Shown in pieces: positions 33,001-47,192 of a stretch of 64,000 nucleotides of DNA. The notes under the pieces were generated by a model that was not told where the DNA came from, ran no database searches, and saw only the letters and a list, made by a program, of their open reading frames with translations. Source of the stretch: Solen grandis (Eukaryota > Mollusca > Bivalvia > Adapedonta > Solenidae); contig CM037783.1 in assembly GCA_021229015.1 (NCBI GenBank), positions 57,060,169-57,124,168 of the forward strand. Direction: 5' to 3'. Positions within the stretch are counted from its first letter, which is position 1. Each line of letters starts with the position of its first letter. A program made the position numbers and the translations under genes.

Positions 33001-36000
33001 TCTCCAGGAGAGTGTCCAGCGTCTCCTCCTCTTTCACACCATCCTGTAAACACACACACAAAAAGCACATTGTCACAACCTTTTTCTTTTATCTATTGTG
33101 TATATACTGATATATGCATTTCATAACCAATTCCTATCTTCTGAAATAATGCACCTTTCCTGACTTTAAAGCCGGTCTTTCCCATTCATAGTAAGGTAAA
33201 TGTATCTTTTCAATGTTTATAAATGTATTCAAACTAACTTACAGGCTATTAAATAGTTTATTATTTTTAAAAGATTGCATTGCACTTTCCTATTTTGTAT
33301 TCAAGACGTAATGTTTTATATCCCTTACAGTTTTTACTTACACAAGACAGCACTATCCTAAAATAAATGTTAACAGTAATCACAATATAGCAAGTATTCA
33401 TTATTCTTTGACTGACACTGAAATATCCCCATAGTGACATACGTTATTATATAATCATAATACCCTTTTAGAGAAAAAAAAAATGATACACAAAAACTAG
33501 AGGCAGATAACTGATACAAACACAGAAAATTTATTTGAAACTATTTAGTCGCATACTTTTCTAGCAGTAAATGTTCAATTTCTTTAACTCAACTACAATG
33601 TTGTGCTGGAATTTATCATTGCTGTGACAGTATTTCAGTAATATCCTGACGTCTAGCAAATCACAGGTAGAGGAAGAGTGCACAGTGACACCTGACTGGT
33701 AGAACCACCAACCTACCCCGAGTACAATGTATATCGTAATAAACTAATCATAATGAAAGACATTTCTCTAAGACATGGGGAAAACCCCACAGTAACCCCC
33801 TACCTCAAGCAGTTTATGCAGATCCACAAGGGGATGTGTGGTAAGGTTCTGTGTCCAAGCCACAACCTCACGCAGCTCTGCGTTGGTCAGCGTGATGGTG
33901 CGGGTCAGTGGCATATCCGCGTCTGGTGGCTCGGCTGACACAAGAAGCCGCAAGAACTCCAGAGTTGTGGAAAATGTGGAGAGACAGTCTGAGCTGTCCT
34001 TGCTGAATGTGTACTTGATACGCTGAAGGAGTCGGTACAGTGCCACCTTGTGCTTCTCAAACATTCTGCAGTAGCGAAGAACCGCTGTCAGTGGTACATA
34101 TTGACTAGAACAGGGTATCCCCAAAAATAATATTTAGATGTACCTCAATATTTATGCTATTTCCACTAATACTGCAGTATGTTCTCTTATTCAGATGAAA
34201 ACAATACAGTAATAGTAATACTTTATAATGCTTGTAGTTTCTGGAACAAAGTAATGAAGGTACTTAAATAACAAATTTCATTTTAGTCTTCATATTTCTA
34301 AATTTACAAATAATTACATTAACATTCTAAGCATTTCTTGTCACCAAACAATCCCTGAATACTCACAATTTAAGCAGGTAGAAACTCTGGTCATGTTCCG
34401 TGAGCATGACTAGGGCCCGTATACACGGCAGAACAGTGTCGTACTTGTGGTTGGGGTGAGCAATATGTTCAAGTAGAGCCTCTATTATCAACTTCAACTG
34501 GTCACTGGTTGGTAACGCATTGGCAACCTGAAGAGTTAAATGTTACCTTCTGGTTTACAAATACACACAGACAAAATGATAAAGTTTTTATTTGAACTGT
34601 TAATTTCAGATTACAAAAAGAGGTTTATTAATATTCCATGATTGGTTTAAAAATGTTTTAAAGAAAGTTTTTTTTTTCTTTGTTTATTAACAGGAGGATA
34701 AAATGAAAAATTTGAATGTTGAAGCAGTTCAATAATAGACGAAAGCATATTTCATGAAAAAATTCATGGTGTGGTAACTGCTTATATGAAAAGGTTAATT
34801 ATCTCTCTATATGTTGTATACATGTATTAAATATGAAATCTATATCTACAAAATCAATTTTAAAAAATAAACAACTAGCTAAAATTGACATAAAAGAGAA
34901 TTTATATTCAACCACCTGTATACATAAACAGAAATTTTCAAAACCTAAGTTCTGATACTGACATCATCATACACCTTGATAGAGACTATTCCATTAATAC
35001 TTGCCCTGACACACTTTCATAAAACATCCTGCTGATGATGATGACAGAAGCACACAGCAATACATCTGTATGACCTACCTGCTCCTGGAAGGTGAGAGAG
35101 GTGTCCCCTGGAGTCAAGGTCACTTCCATGTCACAGAAACTCTGCAGTATAGACTGGAGCCAGAAGATACACATAATTAGCAACCTGACATAGACACTGG
35201 AATCACATCTTTTCTATTTTGATGATAAACAATTTTTTAAAACACATATCAGTCTACATATATATACGAAAGACCTCATTCTTGACATGAAGAATGATAT
35301 TCATGCTTTAGTTAAATTCATCTTTTTTTACGTCCAGTGAGAAAAAAGTTTGTATTACTTGTACTAATCCTTCTCAACAGTTCCTAGGTTAGACTAGAAT
35401 TTTGCACCAGGGCAGGTCAAAGCCTTGCCTCCAAAGTGTTTCAAACTCACAACCTTTGTATCAGCAAGTACCTTACCACAGATTTACTCACATTTTAAAT
35501 AAATACAAGATATTTTAAAATGATTTGCTTAGAATATGATTTTACTTTAAAAATATTGTGGACTATACTTGGAGTGATCATTTATCAATCTACCAAGGAA
35601 TTGACAAGTGAATTGAAAAATGATTAAAAACAAAAAGTGTTCTTTGGAACATGTGTAACCTGCTGGAGCGTGATGGAAGAAGTGTGAAGGACAGACAGAT
35701 GATGGAAAAGTGATCCCTATGTGTCACCTCTGCTTACAGCAGGTGACACAAAAAGGGCATGACAGCCTATGAAACAAGCAGGTTACACAAAAAGGGCACG
35801 ACAGCCTATGAAACAAGCAGGTTACACAAAAAGGGCATGACAGCCTATGAAACAAGCAGGTTACACAAAAAGGGCACGACAGCCTATGAAACAAGCAGGT
35901 TACACAAAAAGGGCACGACAGCCTATGAAAAAAGCAGGTTACACAAAAAGGGCATGACAGCCTATGAAACAATGACTGACAAACAGGCAAATGTACTATA

Positions 36001-39000
36001 CACATTAGAGAGATACAAAGAAGAAGAGACAAGAGAGAATGAAAATGAGTAAGACAGAGAGGTGTGACATACCACAATACACTCCTGGTCCTGAATGTGT
36101 TCTTGTCTCTCTGACACCTCGTTCAGGATGTTCAGCATTTTCTCCAGCACGCTCTGGTATTTCTCCTCCCCGCCCGTCCTGTGTACACATACAATCATAC
36201 ATTGATAGCTGTCCTGCTACTAGAATAATATTCTGCAAGATTCACTTATTTTGTTTGCAATCCATCGGTATTTATAACTGTAAATTTAGAACTTGTAAGT
36301 GACATTTTGTATGAACAAATAAAGTGATTCCTACAAACAGCATCCCAATAGGTTTAATTAACCAGCATCAAAACATATCTATATGAGGTAAAGGATATAG
36401 ATTCAAGCAAATCAATCAAGCTTTAATGAGCAGCCATTTGCCATGAGCAGCCACTTTTATCTCCTGGACTGTCCACTTTAGAAAAGTTTCATAGCCACTG
36501 GTTATGTCCCCTTACAACAGATCATAACTCACCCAATTAGTCGCAGCATGGTACATTTGATGGCGGGCTGGGATAGGAGGTATGCGAGCAGGTTCAGGAA
36601 GCGCGCCCTGGTGGCCAGCACGTTCTTCTGGTCTGGAATGGGTATGCCTTCTACCTTGGCCTCCTTGTCTGTGGCATCTATATGCTCTAGCAGGATGTCC
36701 ATTATACACCTGTAACAGTCAACCTGACAGTCTACTGGACCTTTCCCATGTTTATAAATGTATTCAAATTTACTTACTGCTTGACCTGCTTTAAAATAGA
36801 AAATGGGTTTGTTTTTAATTTCTGTTTGTGAGCAGTTGACCCAAGCATGAACTGGAAATAACCAAACAACAATAAATAGAAGCAAGGCATAATTTATTGC
36901 TTCCAAATGTTGTAAAATGGAACAATATTCCTTGTTTTGCATTCATTGGAAGCAAATGTGTGTTTTAAAAAAATACATTTACTACATAATTACTGTCACA
37001 AGCAATTTTTTAACTTGGCCCTAACAGAAAATATCCAAGTTCTAGTTACCTGTTAACAGAGGTCTTTTCTCAAAGATACCAGATTACTATGTTAAAAGGG
37101 GATTAACTATTTTATAAAATTCAGATCTGCCTCACCTGTTTATCACAATCACGCCCCTAAATGCAATGATTCAAATCAATTTAGCGGTTACTGTTCTTTA
37201 TCAAATATGCATAACTCACACAGACACCTTCTAAAAGACAAGCCATGAAATGCTCCAATGTCTACAATATCCTTGTATAAAATATTGATACTATCCAATA
37301 CTTATCACATTTTCACAATAAATGCTTATCATACACACATGACAGGACTTATGCGTAACATTTTGAAAGAGAATTTAAAAAGGCATTCACATACTCCACT
37401 ATCATGGTTGCTGTTGGTGCGGCAAGGTCCGACATCTGCCAGCAGATTTTGCGGAGGATCTGCTGCAGTGGTTGACAGCTGGTTCCCGCCAGGGTGCGGA
37501 TAATGTTATGCAGGGCACCATGCAGGGGCAACAGGTGGGCACTCCACAGTTTCCTGGTGTTGACTGCCAGTGAAGACTCTTCATTGCTGAGGGGCTACAT
37601 GTACAACAGGTGGAGACGTTGATTATTTTGAAATCACTAATTTTCATCAATTTCGTGGAGGGTTTTATTCACAAATATTAATCCCCACAAAAACTTGTCT
37701 CATATATAGACCTCATGTTTTCTAGAACATAGATCCACCAATAAATGTACCCACAAGATTTCCTTAGGTACATAATCAACAAAATTTAATGTCAATGAAA
37801 ATTAATTATTTTACAGTATAGATATTTTCATGCAGAAAATAAATGGTGAAAAAAACAGAATAGAAATTGCTGCAAGTTGTCTGATAAGTGTTGAATGTCT
37901 CAGTTACACTGGCAGTGATACTATGATACAGGGTTTAAGAAAACACATTTTTACCAAGAATTTACATATACTTATTTGAAGTGGATCTTTGAAATAACAA
38001 ATCTGGCTCAAAATTTACTAGTCACAGATAAATTTTCATCACTGCTTACTTTGAAAACTGCATATTAGTACTTAAAACCACGTCTGATCACCAAATTTCT
38101 ATGTTTTTTGTTGTTGTTTTTTTTATTTGTGCAGTATGAAACATCCTACATGCAACACCAATACACACCTCTCGAGTCTGTAAGGGGAGAGGCAGGGGCA
38201 GTAACTCTGACAGGATCTGGAGACCACTCAGGTAGGTGTAGGGGGCCTTCATGGTGTACTTGAGGAGGTCCCTCAAAGCTAGGGTCCACAGGCTCTGGCT
38301 GATCTCTGGAGGAGACAAGGCAGATATAGGGTTCAAAGGTCATTTACACATAGAAAGTTTTAGAAGGCTTGCACTTTAGATAAGCAAATGGATGTTAACA
38401 GTAAAAAATGCTTTTGACTTAAATTGTAGCAACAAACTTAAAATTGACTCTACAACTTTGAAGGATCTTTCTTGATCCATTTATGTTCAAACAAATCCTT
38501 ATTGCTCATTAAATTCATTTTTTAGACAAGGAAAATAAAAACATACTGGAGTTTTAGTGAAATGAAATTTATCCCTAGTTTTTCAATTATAAGATATTTT
38601 ATCCATGTGAGACTGATTATTTGATACAATTTAATGTAATATTCTGCATGTTTTTGTTAAAAAATACTTCGGCCGCAACGAAAGGTAAATCAACACTCAC
38701 TGTCTCCAGCCTCAGCAATCTGACACAGGGGCTGGGTGTAGGCTGCCATCGTATCAATAATGTCCCGCTGAATCTGTCAAGTTAAAGAAGAGAAATTGAT
38801 TTTTAGTTGATGCAGGTAAAAGAGACACTGTCTTAAATAAATTCTTTGATGCCCCTGTTCAAATTTATTTATTTTTCCATAATAGGTCATCAGGGGTTGA
38901 GAAATTAACTGCTGGAAAAAAAATGGAGTCCATCGACACTTGTATCAGCCCATGAATACAAGGACTTGGAACAGTGGTCCAGTGAAATTTCAGTCAAGTA

Positions 39001-42000
39001 AAACATATTTTCTCCATCCAGGAAAATGTAATTTTCCAGCTCTCTGAGCTGCAGTGGACTAGATGTCCACTAAGTGAGACAGTTTCTAATGATGACTGAA
39101 TACTTACCGCCTGTATCTCAGTTAGGACCATACTGGAAGCAGGAACAGAACACAACACTGTGTGGAGGTCAAACAGCACCGGCAGGGTCGTTAAATCATG
39201 GAACTGGAAATATGCACACATACATTAATCACAGTGTCTTGTAAAAGTCTTAACCCTTTCCCTCATATAGACTCATTTTGACGCCCTCAATAGGTATCAC
39301 ATAAAGCCTGATCTGCAGAAAACCACAGTTAAACCTTACCAAATTTAATTACAAAATCCTCATTTCCAGACCACTGAGGAGCAGCGAACAGCATAAAACC
39401 TGATCAGCCTGTGAGTTACTCGCAGGCTGATCTGGTTTTATGCTGTTCGCATAGGTCTTTTCATGGTGTCCTCTATGAGGGAAAGGGTTAAATACTTCAT
39501 ACAGAAATATTAACAAGAGGGCTATGATGGCCCTGGGATCGTTCACCTGAGGGATTTAATGAGAAAAAGAAACACTAAAAATCTTATGATATTATGGAAA
39601 ATGGGCTCTGCCCCCAGTCCATTGTTTCTAGTACATTCAGACCATAATCTAGCTAGTTAGTTCCATTTGGGATAGAAGTGTTCTGTTAAAGATAATTGTG
39701 TGCTTCAAAGTTCAATTGGAAAGGGACTTGTGACAAACAATCAACAAAGTGTAAACATTTGAAGACTATTAAACTATTAGCCATCATGAGCATGAACGTA
39801 ACGATGCAAGCTAAATGTTGATACTAGAGGCGTAAATAATAATCACCTTATGACTGACTTGTGGAAGCAGCAGAACTTTTGTTACATATAGTTCAATCAA
39901 ATATCCGCATCGAACACCCCCGGCTTAACGAAATGGCGGTCTCCTCTATATACGAGGAATGAGTGCACATTATAGAAGGGAAATAGATTTTTACCAAGGT
40001 TTTGAAACTCAAACTCAGGATGTGCACTAAACATAAGTATTTACGGTATAAGGAAAATGGGCTTTTCCCAATGGAGGCCATGTTTTTTTACCAATCCAAA
40101 TAATTTGAACAATGATGGTAGAGAGTGATCCATGGAACATCTGTGCAAAAAAAATTTGATATCAACCCAGTGCTTTTAGACAATAATACTTTAAAAGTTA
40201 AACTATATACATATATGGAAAACAGGCTCTGCCCCCTGGCGACTATGTTTTTCAACGCATCAAAATAATTTGAACAATCTTGGTAGATAGTGACCTAAAG
40301 AACATCTCTGCCAAATAACTTTGAAATCCAGCCAGTACTTATGGACAAAAGGATTTTTTAAATTTGTACTATATACATATAAGGAAAATGGTCTTTGACA
40401 AATGGAGGCCATTTTTTTAACCAATCAAAATAATTTGAACGATCTTGGTAGATAGTGACCTAAGGAACATCTCTGCCAAATTACTTTGAAATCCAACTAG
40501 TACTTTTGCACAAAAAGATTTTTTTAAATTTGATCTATATACATATAGGAAAACAGGCTCTGCCCCCTGGCAGCCATGATTTTTATCGGATCAAAATAAT
40601 TTGAACAATCTTAGTAGATAGCAACCTATGGAACATCTGTGCCAAATAAGTACTTTTGCACAAGAAGATTTTTTTTAAATTTGTACTAAATACATATAAG
40701 AAAAACGGGCTCTTCTCTCTGGCAGCCTGATTTTTAACAGATCAAAATAATTGAACAATCTTGGTAGACAGTGACCTAAGGAACATCTGTGCCAAATAAC
40801 TTTGAAATCCAGCCAGTACTTTTGCACAAGAAGATTTTTTTTAAATTTGTACTATATACATATAAAGGAAACAGGCTCTGCCCCTGGCATCCATGACTTT
40901 CAACTGATCGAAATAATTTGAGCAATCTTCTAAGGAACATCTGTGCCAAATTATTTTGAAATATAAGCAGTAGTTTTGGAGTAGAAGATTTTCAAAAGTT
41001 TCCATATTTTATTTTTCTTTCGATTGGCATGGTAACCAGAGTTCTGCATGGAATCAAATTCTTTGAACAACTATGAAAGGGCATTACCCAAGGAACATTC
41101 CTGTGAAGCTTCTTTAAAATTGGCCCAGTGGTTTTGGAGGAGATGTTGTTTAAAGTTAAAATTTTATGAGACATCAGATGACAGACATGGACCCATAGCT
41201 TTGAACACGTTATGCTCAGGTGAGCTACAAACAGAAATAATTTTTTTTCCTTCATGCTTTGAAACTGCTGCATCAAATACAGATAATTTTCCATAAAGAC
41301 CATCACTCACCATCCTCACAGTGACATTAAACATACCGGTACAAAGAAATGAGTGCATTTGTATTAAAATTAAAACTGAAAATTTCAGAAAAGTCAGGCC
41401 ATGTCAGTACACTGAGATCAAAACTGGGCTTTCAGTTGAAATGTAATGGTCTACCCTAGTACTTATTTCTTTTTACATCCCCTGGGATACTGGTTCTCAC
41501 AACTTCTGCTAAACCCTCTCAATGATTCCTGGGTTGGACCAGTACTTTGAGACCAGGATTGTCATGAGCAATTTCTGGTCCCCAAATGTGACTGAGCATC
41601 TACTTACCTCTGTGCCACGGGCCATGATGAGATACTGGGTGGTTGACTTGATCATCTCCAGACAGGGTCGGATGATGGACAGGTACAGCGCAAGTAGCTC
41701 ACTGCTACGTGGGATACCCCTCTGCCAAGGTCGCAACATCAGCTCGCTCAGTTTCTGTAACCACAACAACAAAATGTTGTAATGGAAATAAGACAAGAAA
41801 TTCTGATAATCAAAATAAACTGATTTGTTGGAAGAGAAAAATACCATTATGCAATCTCATAATCATTGTTCTTTTAGATATTTACCAAAAGCGATAATTA
41901 CAGGTGACAGTTCAGATGCTCAACTTACCTGCAGAATGTTGACAAAGATGGGGAAACAGTCACCACTGAAGAGCTCTATCAAGACAAACTTGTATTTCAT

Positions 42001-45000
42001 CTCATCGTTCTTCTCTGCAACACATGTAATAACTTCCATATCAATATAATCTTTCCCTGTTATAGTCCAGACATAAAGTTTATCCTATCTTAGCTACCAG
42101 CTGTATTAAGCAATCAACTGGCTTTAATATTCCCAAAACTGACATTTTATTAAATTGATTTTGACCTCAGTTTAGCAGATGCTCTAAGCAATCATTCTGT
42201 TGATAGAGGCCATTCTTAATATTTCATTATATATTTGATTTTGACTGCCAGTTATTAAGGCTACTGAGCTAGGCGGTTACTTTTTCCTGCTGTCATGGCT
42301 GGCCACGAAAGATAAATCTAACTGTATATTGGAACATGGTATTATAAACCTATAGCACTTACCAGAACCTAAACTGCAAAATGTATGTTGATTTTGTCTT
42401 TTTCTATATAATTCATTTTTGTCCAAATAAACACATATAAATAAGTTCATCTTCATTGACAAAATTCATTGGATTTGCTTGCTTTCACTTAAATTTGCAA
42501 ATGTGTACTGTAAAAATCATTAATTTTCGTTGCCATTTAATTTCATTGATTATGTATCTAAAAGAATTTCATGGGTACATTTATGTGTGGATCTATGTTC
42601 TAGAAAATGTGAGGTCTATATAAGAGATAAGTTTTCGTGGGGTTCATATTCATGGTTAAAACCCACCACGAAATCAACGAAAATTAGTGTCCCATGAAAA
42701 TTAATGATTTCACAGTATTAAATTTTTTTATATCAACTTCACGGAAGATTTCTTTTTAATTCAGTTCCTGATCCTGAGACCCAGTGAGTAAAGCAAAGAC
42801 AGATCAAAGATCAAGCTACAGGATAGATCCAGGACCTTTGAATCTAAATAATATCCCAAAGGATAACAATCATATAATAAACACAAGCAATGGTATAACA
42901 ACAGTCCACAAGGCCTTGTTTATGGGTAAGTTCTGCTATGAACAACCCTTTACTTCATTTAGACTTGTTTTGAGGCATTCGCAAACAGGACAGAGTCCCC
43001 TCTGTTTGCTCATATAATATTATAGCTGAAGTTCTATACCATCTTTAGTTCTATATCATAAGTTTGTACATGAATATTCACAATTTAAAAGATTAAAAGT
43101 CACCACTTGGATATATCCTCTGGAACACATGTGTCACAAAAACTAAATATCTGATATGATATGGTCTTGATTTTAAAGCAGTACAGACCGTCAGGATATT
43201 CATTCAGCGGAGCAATGGCCAGGTACTTCAGAATTCGGAGGATGGTGATGAGGCCACGTGGCAACTTGAGAATGTCGTCAGAGTGCGTCCGCAACTGCTC
43301 GATGATCACACTCAAGTTGTCTGAACTGAACGATGACACGGTCTTCAGCGGGGACAGCCAGTCCTTCAGTCGCGTCAATTTGCTGCTGAACTCTGGTTTG
43401 GAGAGAATGAGAGGCATGACTTTCTTCAAAGTCTAAAAGATTATTGAAATATATTAATATCATTCAGGGTTTAATAATGACTTTTTTATTTTGGGGTCAT
43501 GTGTCCCCTAATGGGTTAAAATTTGGGAGTCATTTGGAATTTTTATGGAACATGCTTAGTTTAAATTCTTATTACTATGTAAAATAATTAGTTGCTGTTT
43601 TATGACCAGTCTTGTAAAGGAGGCTTACAATCTGATAAGCAAGCAAATATTGGGAAGTGCACTATACATAGGTGATTACATTAGTCTGTTATTCTAAGTA
43701 TTCAATTTTCTGAAATTGAAAATGAAAGTTTCAAGCAAGTATTTAAATTGCGTTATTGGTGGCTCATTGGTATGAAATTTTGGTGTAATATCATCTTAGA
43801 TTGCATCAAAACACACATGCATCATCAAAAACCTAGTTACTGTGATGTCTCCTCATAAGCTTAACCCTTTCCCTCATATAGACTCATTTTGACGTACTCA
43901 ATAGGTACCACATAAAGCCTGATCTGCAGAAAGCCACAGTTAAATCTTACCAAATTTAATTACAAAATACTCATTTCCAGACCACTGAGGAGCAGCAAAC
44001 AGCTGATCTGGTTTTATGCTGTTCGCATAGGTCTTTCATGGTGTCCTCTATGAGGGAAAGGGTTAAGCATCAATTTCTTGATTTGTTATTGATGATCAAA
44101 TAAGTTATACTAGGAAATGAAACAAATAGAACCAGTTGAGCTTTATCAGTCAATGGACTGACTGACTATTTGAGTTTACTGTCTCTTCGGAAGTATTTCA
44201 GTCATATAGTCAATGGACATTTCCTGTGTTTGTGTAAGTATTCAAACTGACTTTATGACTATTAGCTACCCTGGGATAATTGGTAGTCAATGGTTGACCT
44301 GGTTTATATAAAAGAACACATGGTTTTGTTTGTGAAACTGTTGGTGAGCAGTTGATCTAACCATGGATAGGAAAGATGGGCTTAAATTTTCATTGGTAGA
44401 AAATGGAAAGGTACATTTTGTATTATCCATCACTTTCAATAATAATTAATTGAGTATTCATGAATATAATGGAGTAATCTAGTGACTGATACCATGTCAT
44501 TATATTAAATTGTGTAACCAACATAGATTGTGATGAATATAATGATACAGTGTTTACAGTTAATAGTATTTACTACTGACTTGGACATAAGCAATATTAC
44601 AGAACTGAGTGGTCTAGAATTTAACTGAGATTTGTTAACAACTGATTTTAAAATAACTGAGTATTTAGCTATTTTTAACATAGTAGTTACACAAATCTGT
44701 TCCTCTGTGTACAAGATTGACTCAATTTTTTTTCTTCAAAATTTGACTTTTCATCTACATATTAATGAACTTTTTATCTACATATTATTAAATCACTTTA
44801 CCTAAATTTGAATCAAAAAGGCATGATGGCCCTGAATTGCTCACCTGTGAAACTTGCTTTTCTGTACAAGTTAGTATATTGTAGCATAGTTATACTGAAT
44901 ACATTATCCATACAGTAATACAGCAAGATCATTTCAATTCCAGACAACAAACAGTACTGTTAGGCAAAATTTGAAGGAAGTGGCTTAAAAAAAAAGTCAC

Positions 45001-47126
45001 TGGGCCATTATCAAGGTCATCCATGATCTAAGTTAACAACAAGTGAACAATGGGCATAGCCAATTTTAACCCAGGGCCATATGATTTGAACAGACTTTGT
45101 AAAGGACCACAAGACAATGACACAAACCAAATATCTAAGCTCTAGGCCTTGTTGTTTCAAGAAGTTTTTTTTTAAAAAAAATTCAAGTATAAGTTGTATC
45201 AATCAAGTGATTCCTTGGGCAGGGCCATTTGGCCCCAGGGCCATAATTTGAACAAACTTGGAAGAGGTCCACTAGGCCATGTTACGCACAAAATATCTTA
45301 ATTCCAGACCTTGTAGTTTATGACGAGAAAATTGATCAAGTGCATTCCTGTGTAAGTCTATACAAGGGCCATAACTCCTGACTGAATTGGCCATTAACAG
45401 CCATAATCAAATCTAGTCTAGAGAATATGGCTATAAATATTGTCATGCAGATTGAAGAAGATTGCTGAATAAATGAAGCTGCTAGAGTGTACACAAGAAA
45501 ATGTTGACGGACGTCCGGACGGACGCCACACACTGACTGACCACAATAGCTCACCTTGAGCATTCATGCTAAAGAAAATAAGGGAAAATCCTGAGCCACA
45601 TAAACTACTACTCCAGTTTCACACTTTCCAAAGCTGAGGAGGGTTTTATTACCAATACAGGAGAGAGAGAGAGAGGGAGAGAAAGTGTTACCTGATTCTC
45701 CCAGTGCGAGGAGAGCCTCCCCATGTTTCTCCAGGAATGAAACATTGTCAGAGTAGTGTATGACAATGTTTAACAGCTCAGTAGTGTAGCTGGAGCACAC
45801 ACACTTCTTCTGCTTGGCATCGTCTCTCTCGTTACCTGTATATCACAATCAGTTTTACCTAATTAATCCATGACCTCATGTAGGCTCATTTTGAGACACT
45901 GGCAAACAAAGCAAACCAAGATCAGACAGCTCCTGGAAGGAACCGTCTTAACAGGTTCTACTCTGTTTGCTCCTATCATAATGTTGCTTAGATTAGTAGG
46001 TTTGATCATTTCATATACCACCTGAAGTTCATAAGTTTGTACATGAATATTCATGAGGTAAAGGGTCAAACTCTGCTAAATGAGAGAAAATATCCTTCTG
46101 AATGCCAACCAGTAATACATAGGTCTTCATTCCTTAACAAGACATGGAGAAGTTCTCACACAATTTGACCAATGATTTTTTTTCAGGTACCAAAATATGT
46201 GACCATAAATTTAAAATATTAGTCTTTGAGCATCTTGAAAAATGTTGATATTGTGCTTTGCCTAAATACATACAACTCACCTGTGACCTGCACAAAGGGC
46301 AGAAAGGCCTTGATGTTGTCATGAAAGGTCAGCACCTGAACAACAGCTGCCCGACCCATGGGGGTGAAGGTCATCGTATAGAGGGTGTGTAGGACTGTGA
46401 CAGGAGCCTGGTCCTCTAACAGGTTTTTATCTGTAGCCAACAGCCATAACAAATATTACTAAAATAATCAGGCTTATTGCTTCGTTAAGTAAAATTGGCC
46501 TTTTATTTCATTAGGGAACATTGTTTTATAATTAAAGGGAGGCAATTCAAAATTCAAGATTTTTCTGTATCTGGGTTACCTCCCTTAGTTCCATTCACAC
46601 AGGAAGTTTACAGGGGTAATCTCCCTCTTTTTTAACATGTCCGTCATTTAATGAAACTTTAAATTATTAGGATACAAACTAACTTTCAAGGCTGGAACAG
46701 CACCAAAAGTCTTAAGAAAAATACCTCCAAGAAATCCTCTTGATGGCATTTCAAATTTTAAGGGAATCCTTAGAGACAAATATTTGGAACTTATTTCCTA
46801 GGAATAACTCCTAAACAGCATCAACTGTTACCCACCAGTCCATATACAGTATGCTTATGTTTAAAAAGTTCTTTATACAGTTTTGGGAAGCAAGTTCTTA
46901 CAACTTTTACTTATCCCTTTCAATGTTTCCTGAGCTGGACCAGTATAATACGCCTGGAAGGTAATGAAAGATTCTCGCATCGCATCTTCAGATCTGTTGC
47001 CCAAAATGAGATATGACATTTCCAGAAAAAATTAAAAAAGAGTGTTCTTTGGAACATGTGTGTCACCTGCTGAAGCATGAGGGAAAAAAGGACCGACCGA
47101 CCGACCGACCGACCGACCGACCGACC

Positions 47127-47192
<66 letters not shown>

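Noticed and set aside
35724..36077. Repetitive open frames on both strands (HRLSCPFCVTCLF and KGMTAYETSRLH repeats)
   Set aside because: They come from the 39-bp tandem extension of a hairpin element. The part at 36073-36178 that does code belongs to a VIRMA exon in another frame.
47091..47190. A CRISPR-like or regulatory array
   Set aside because: It is a plain tetranucleotide microsatellite (GACC then GACA) inside a hairpin element in a eukaryotic intron.
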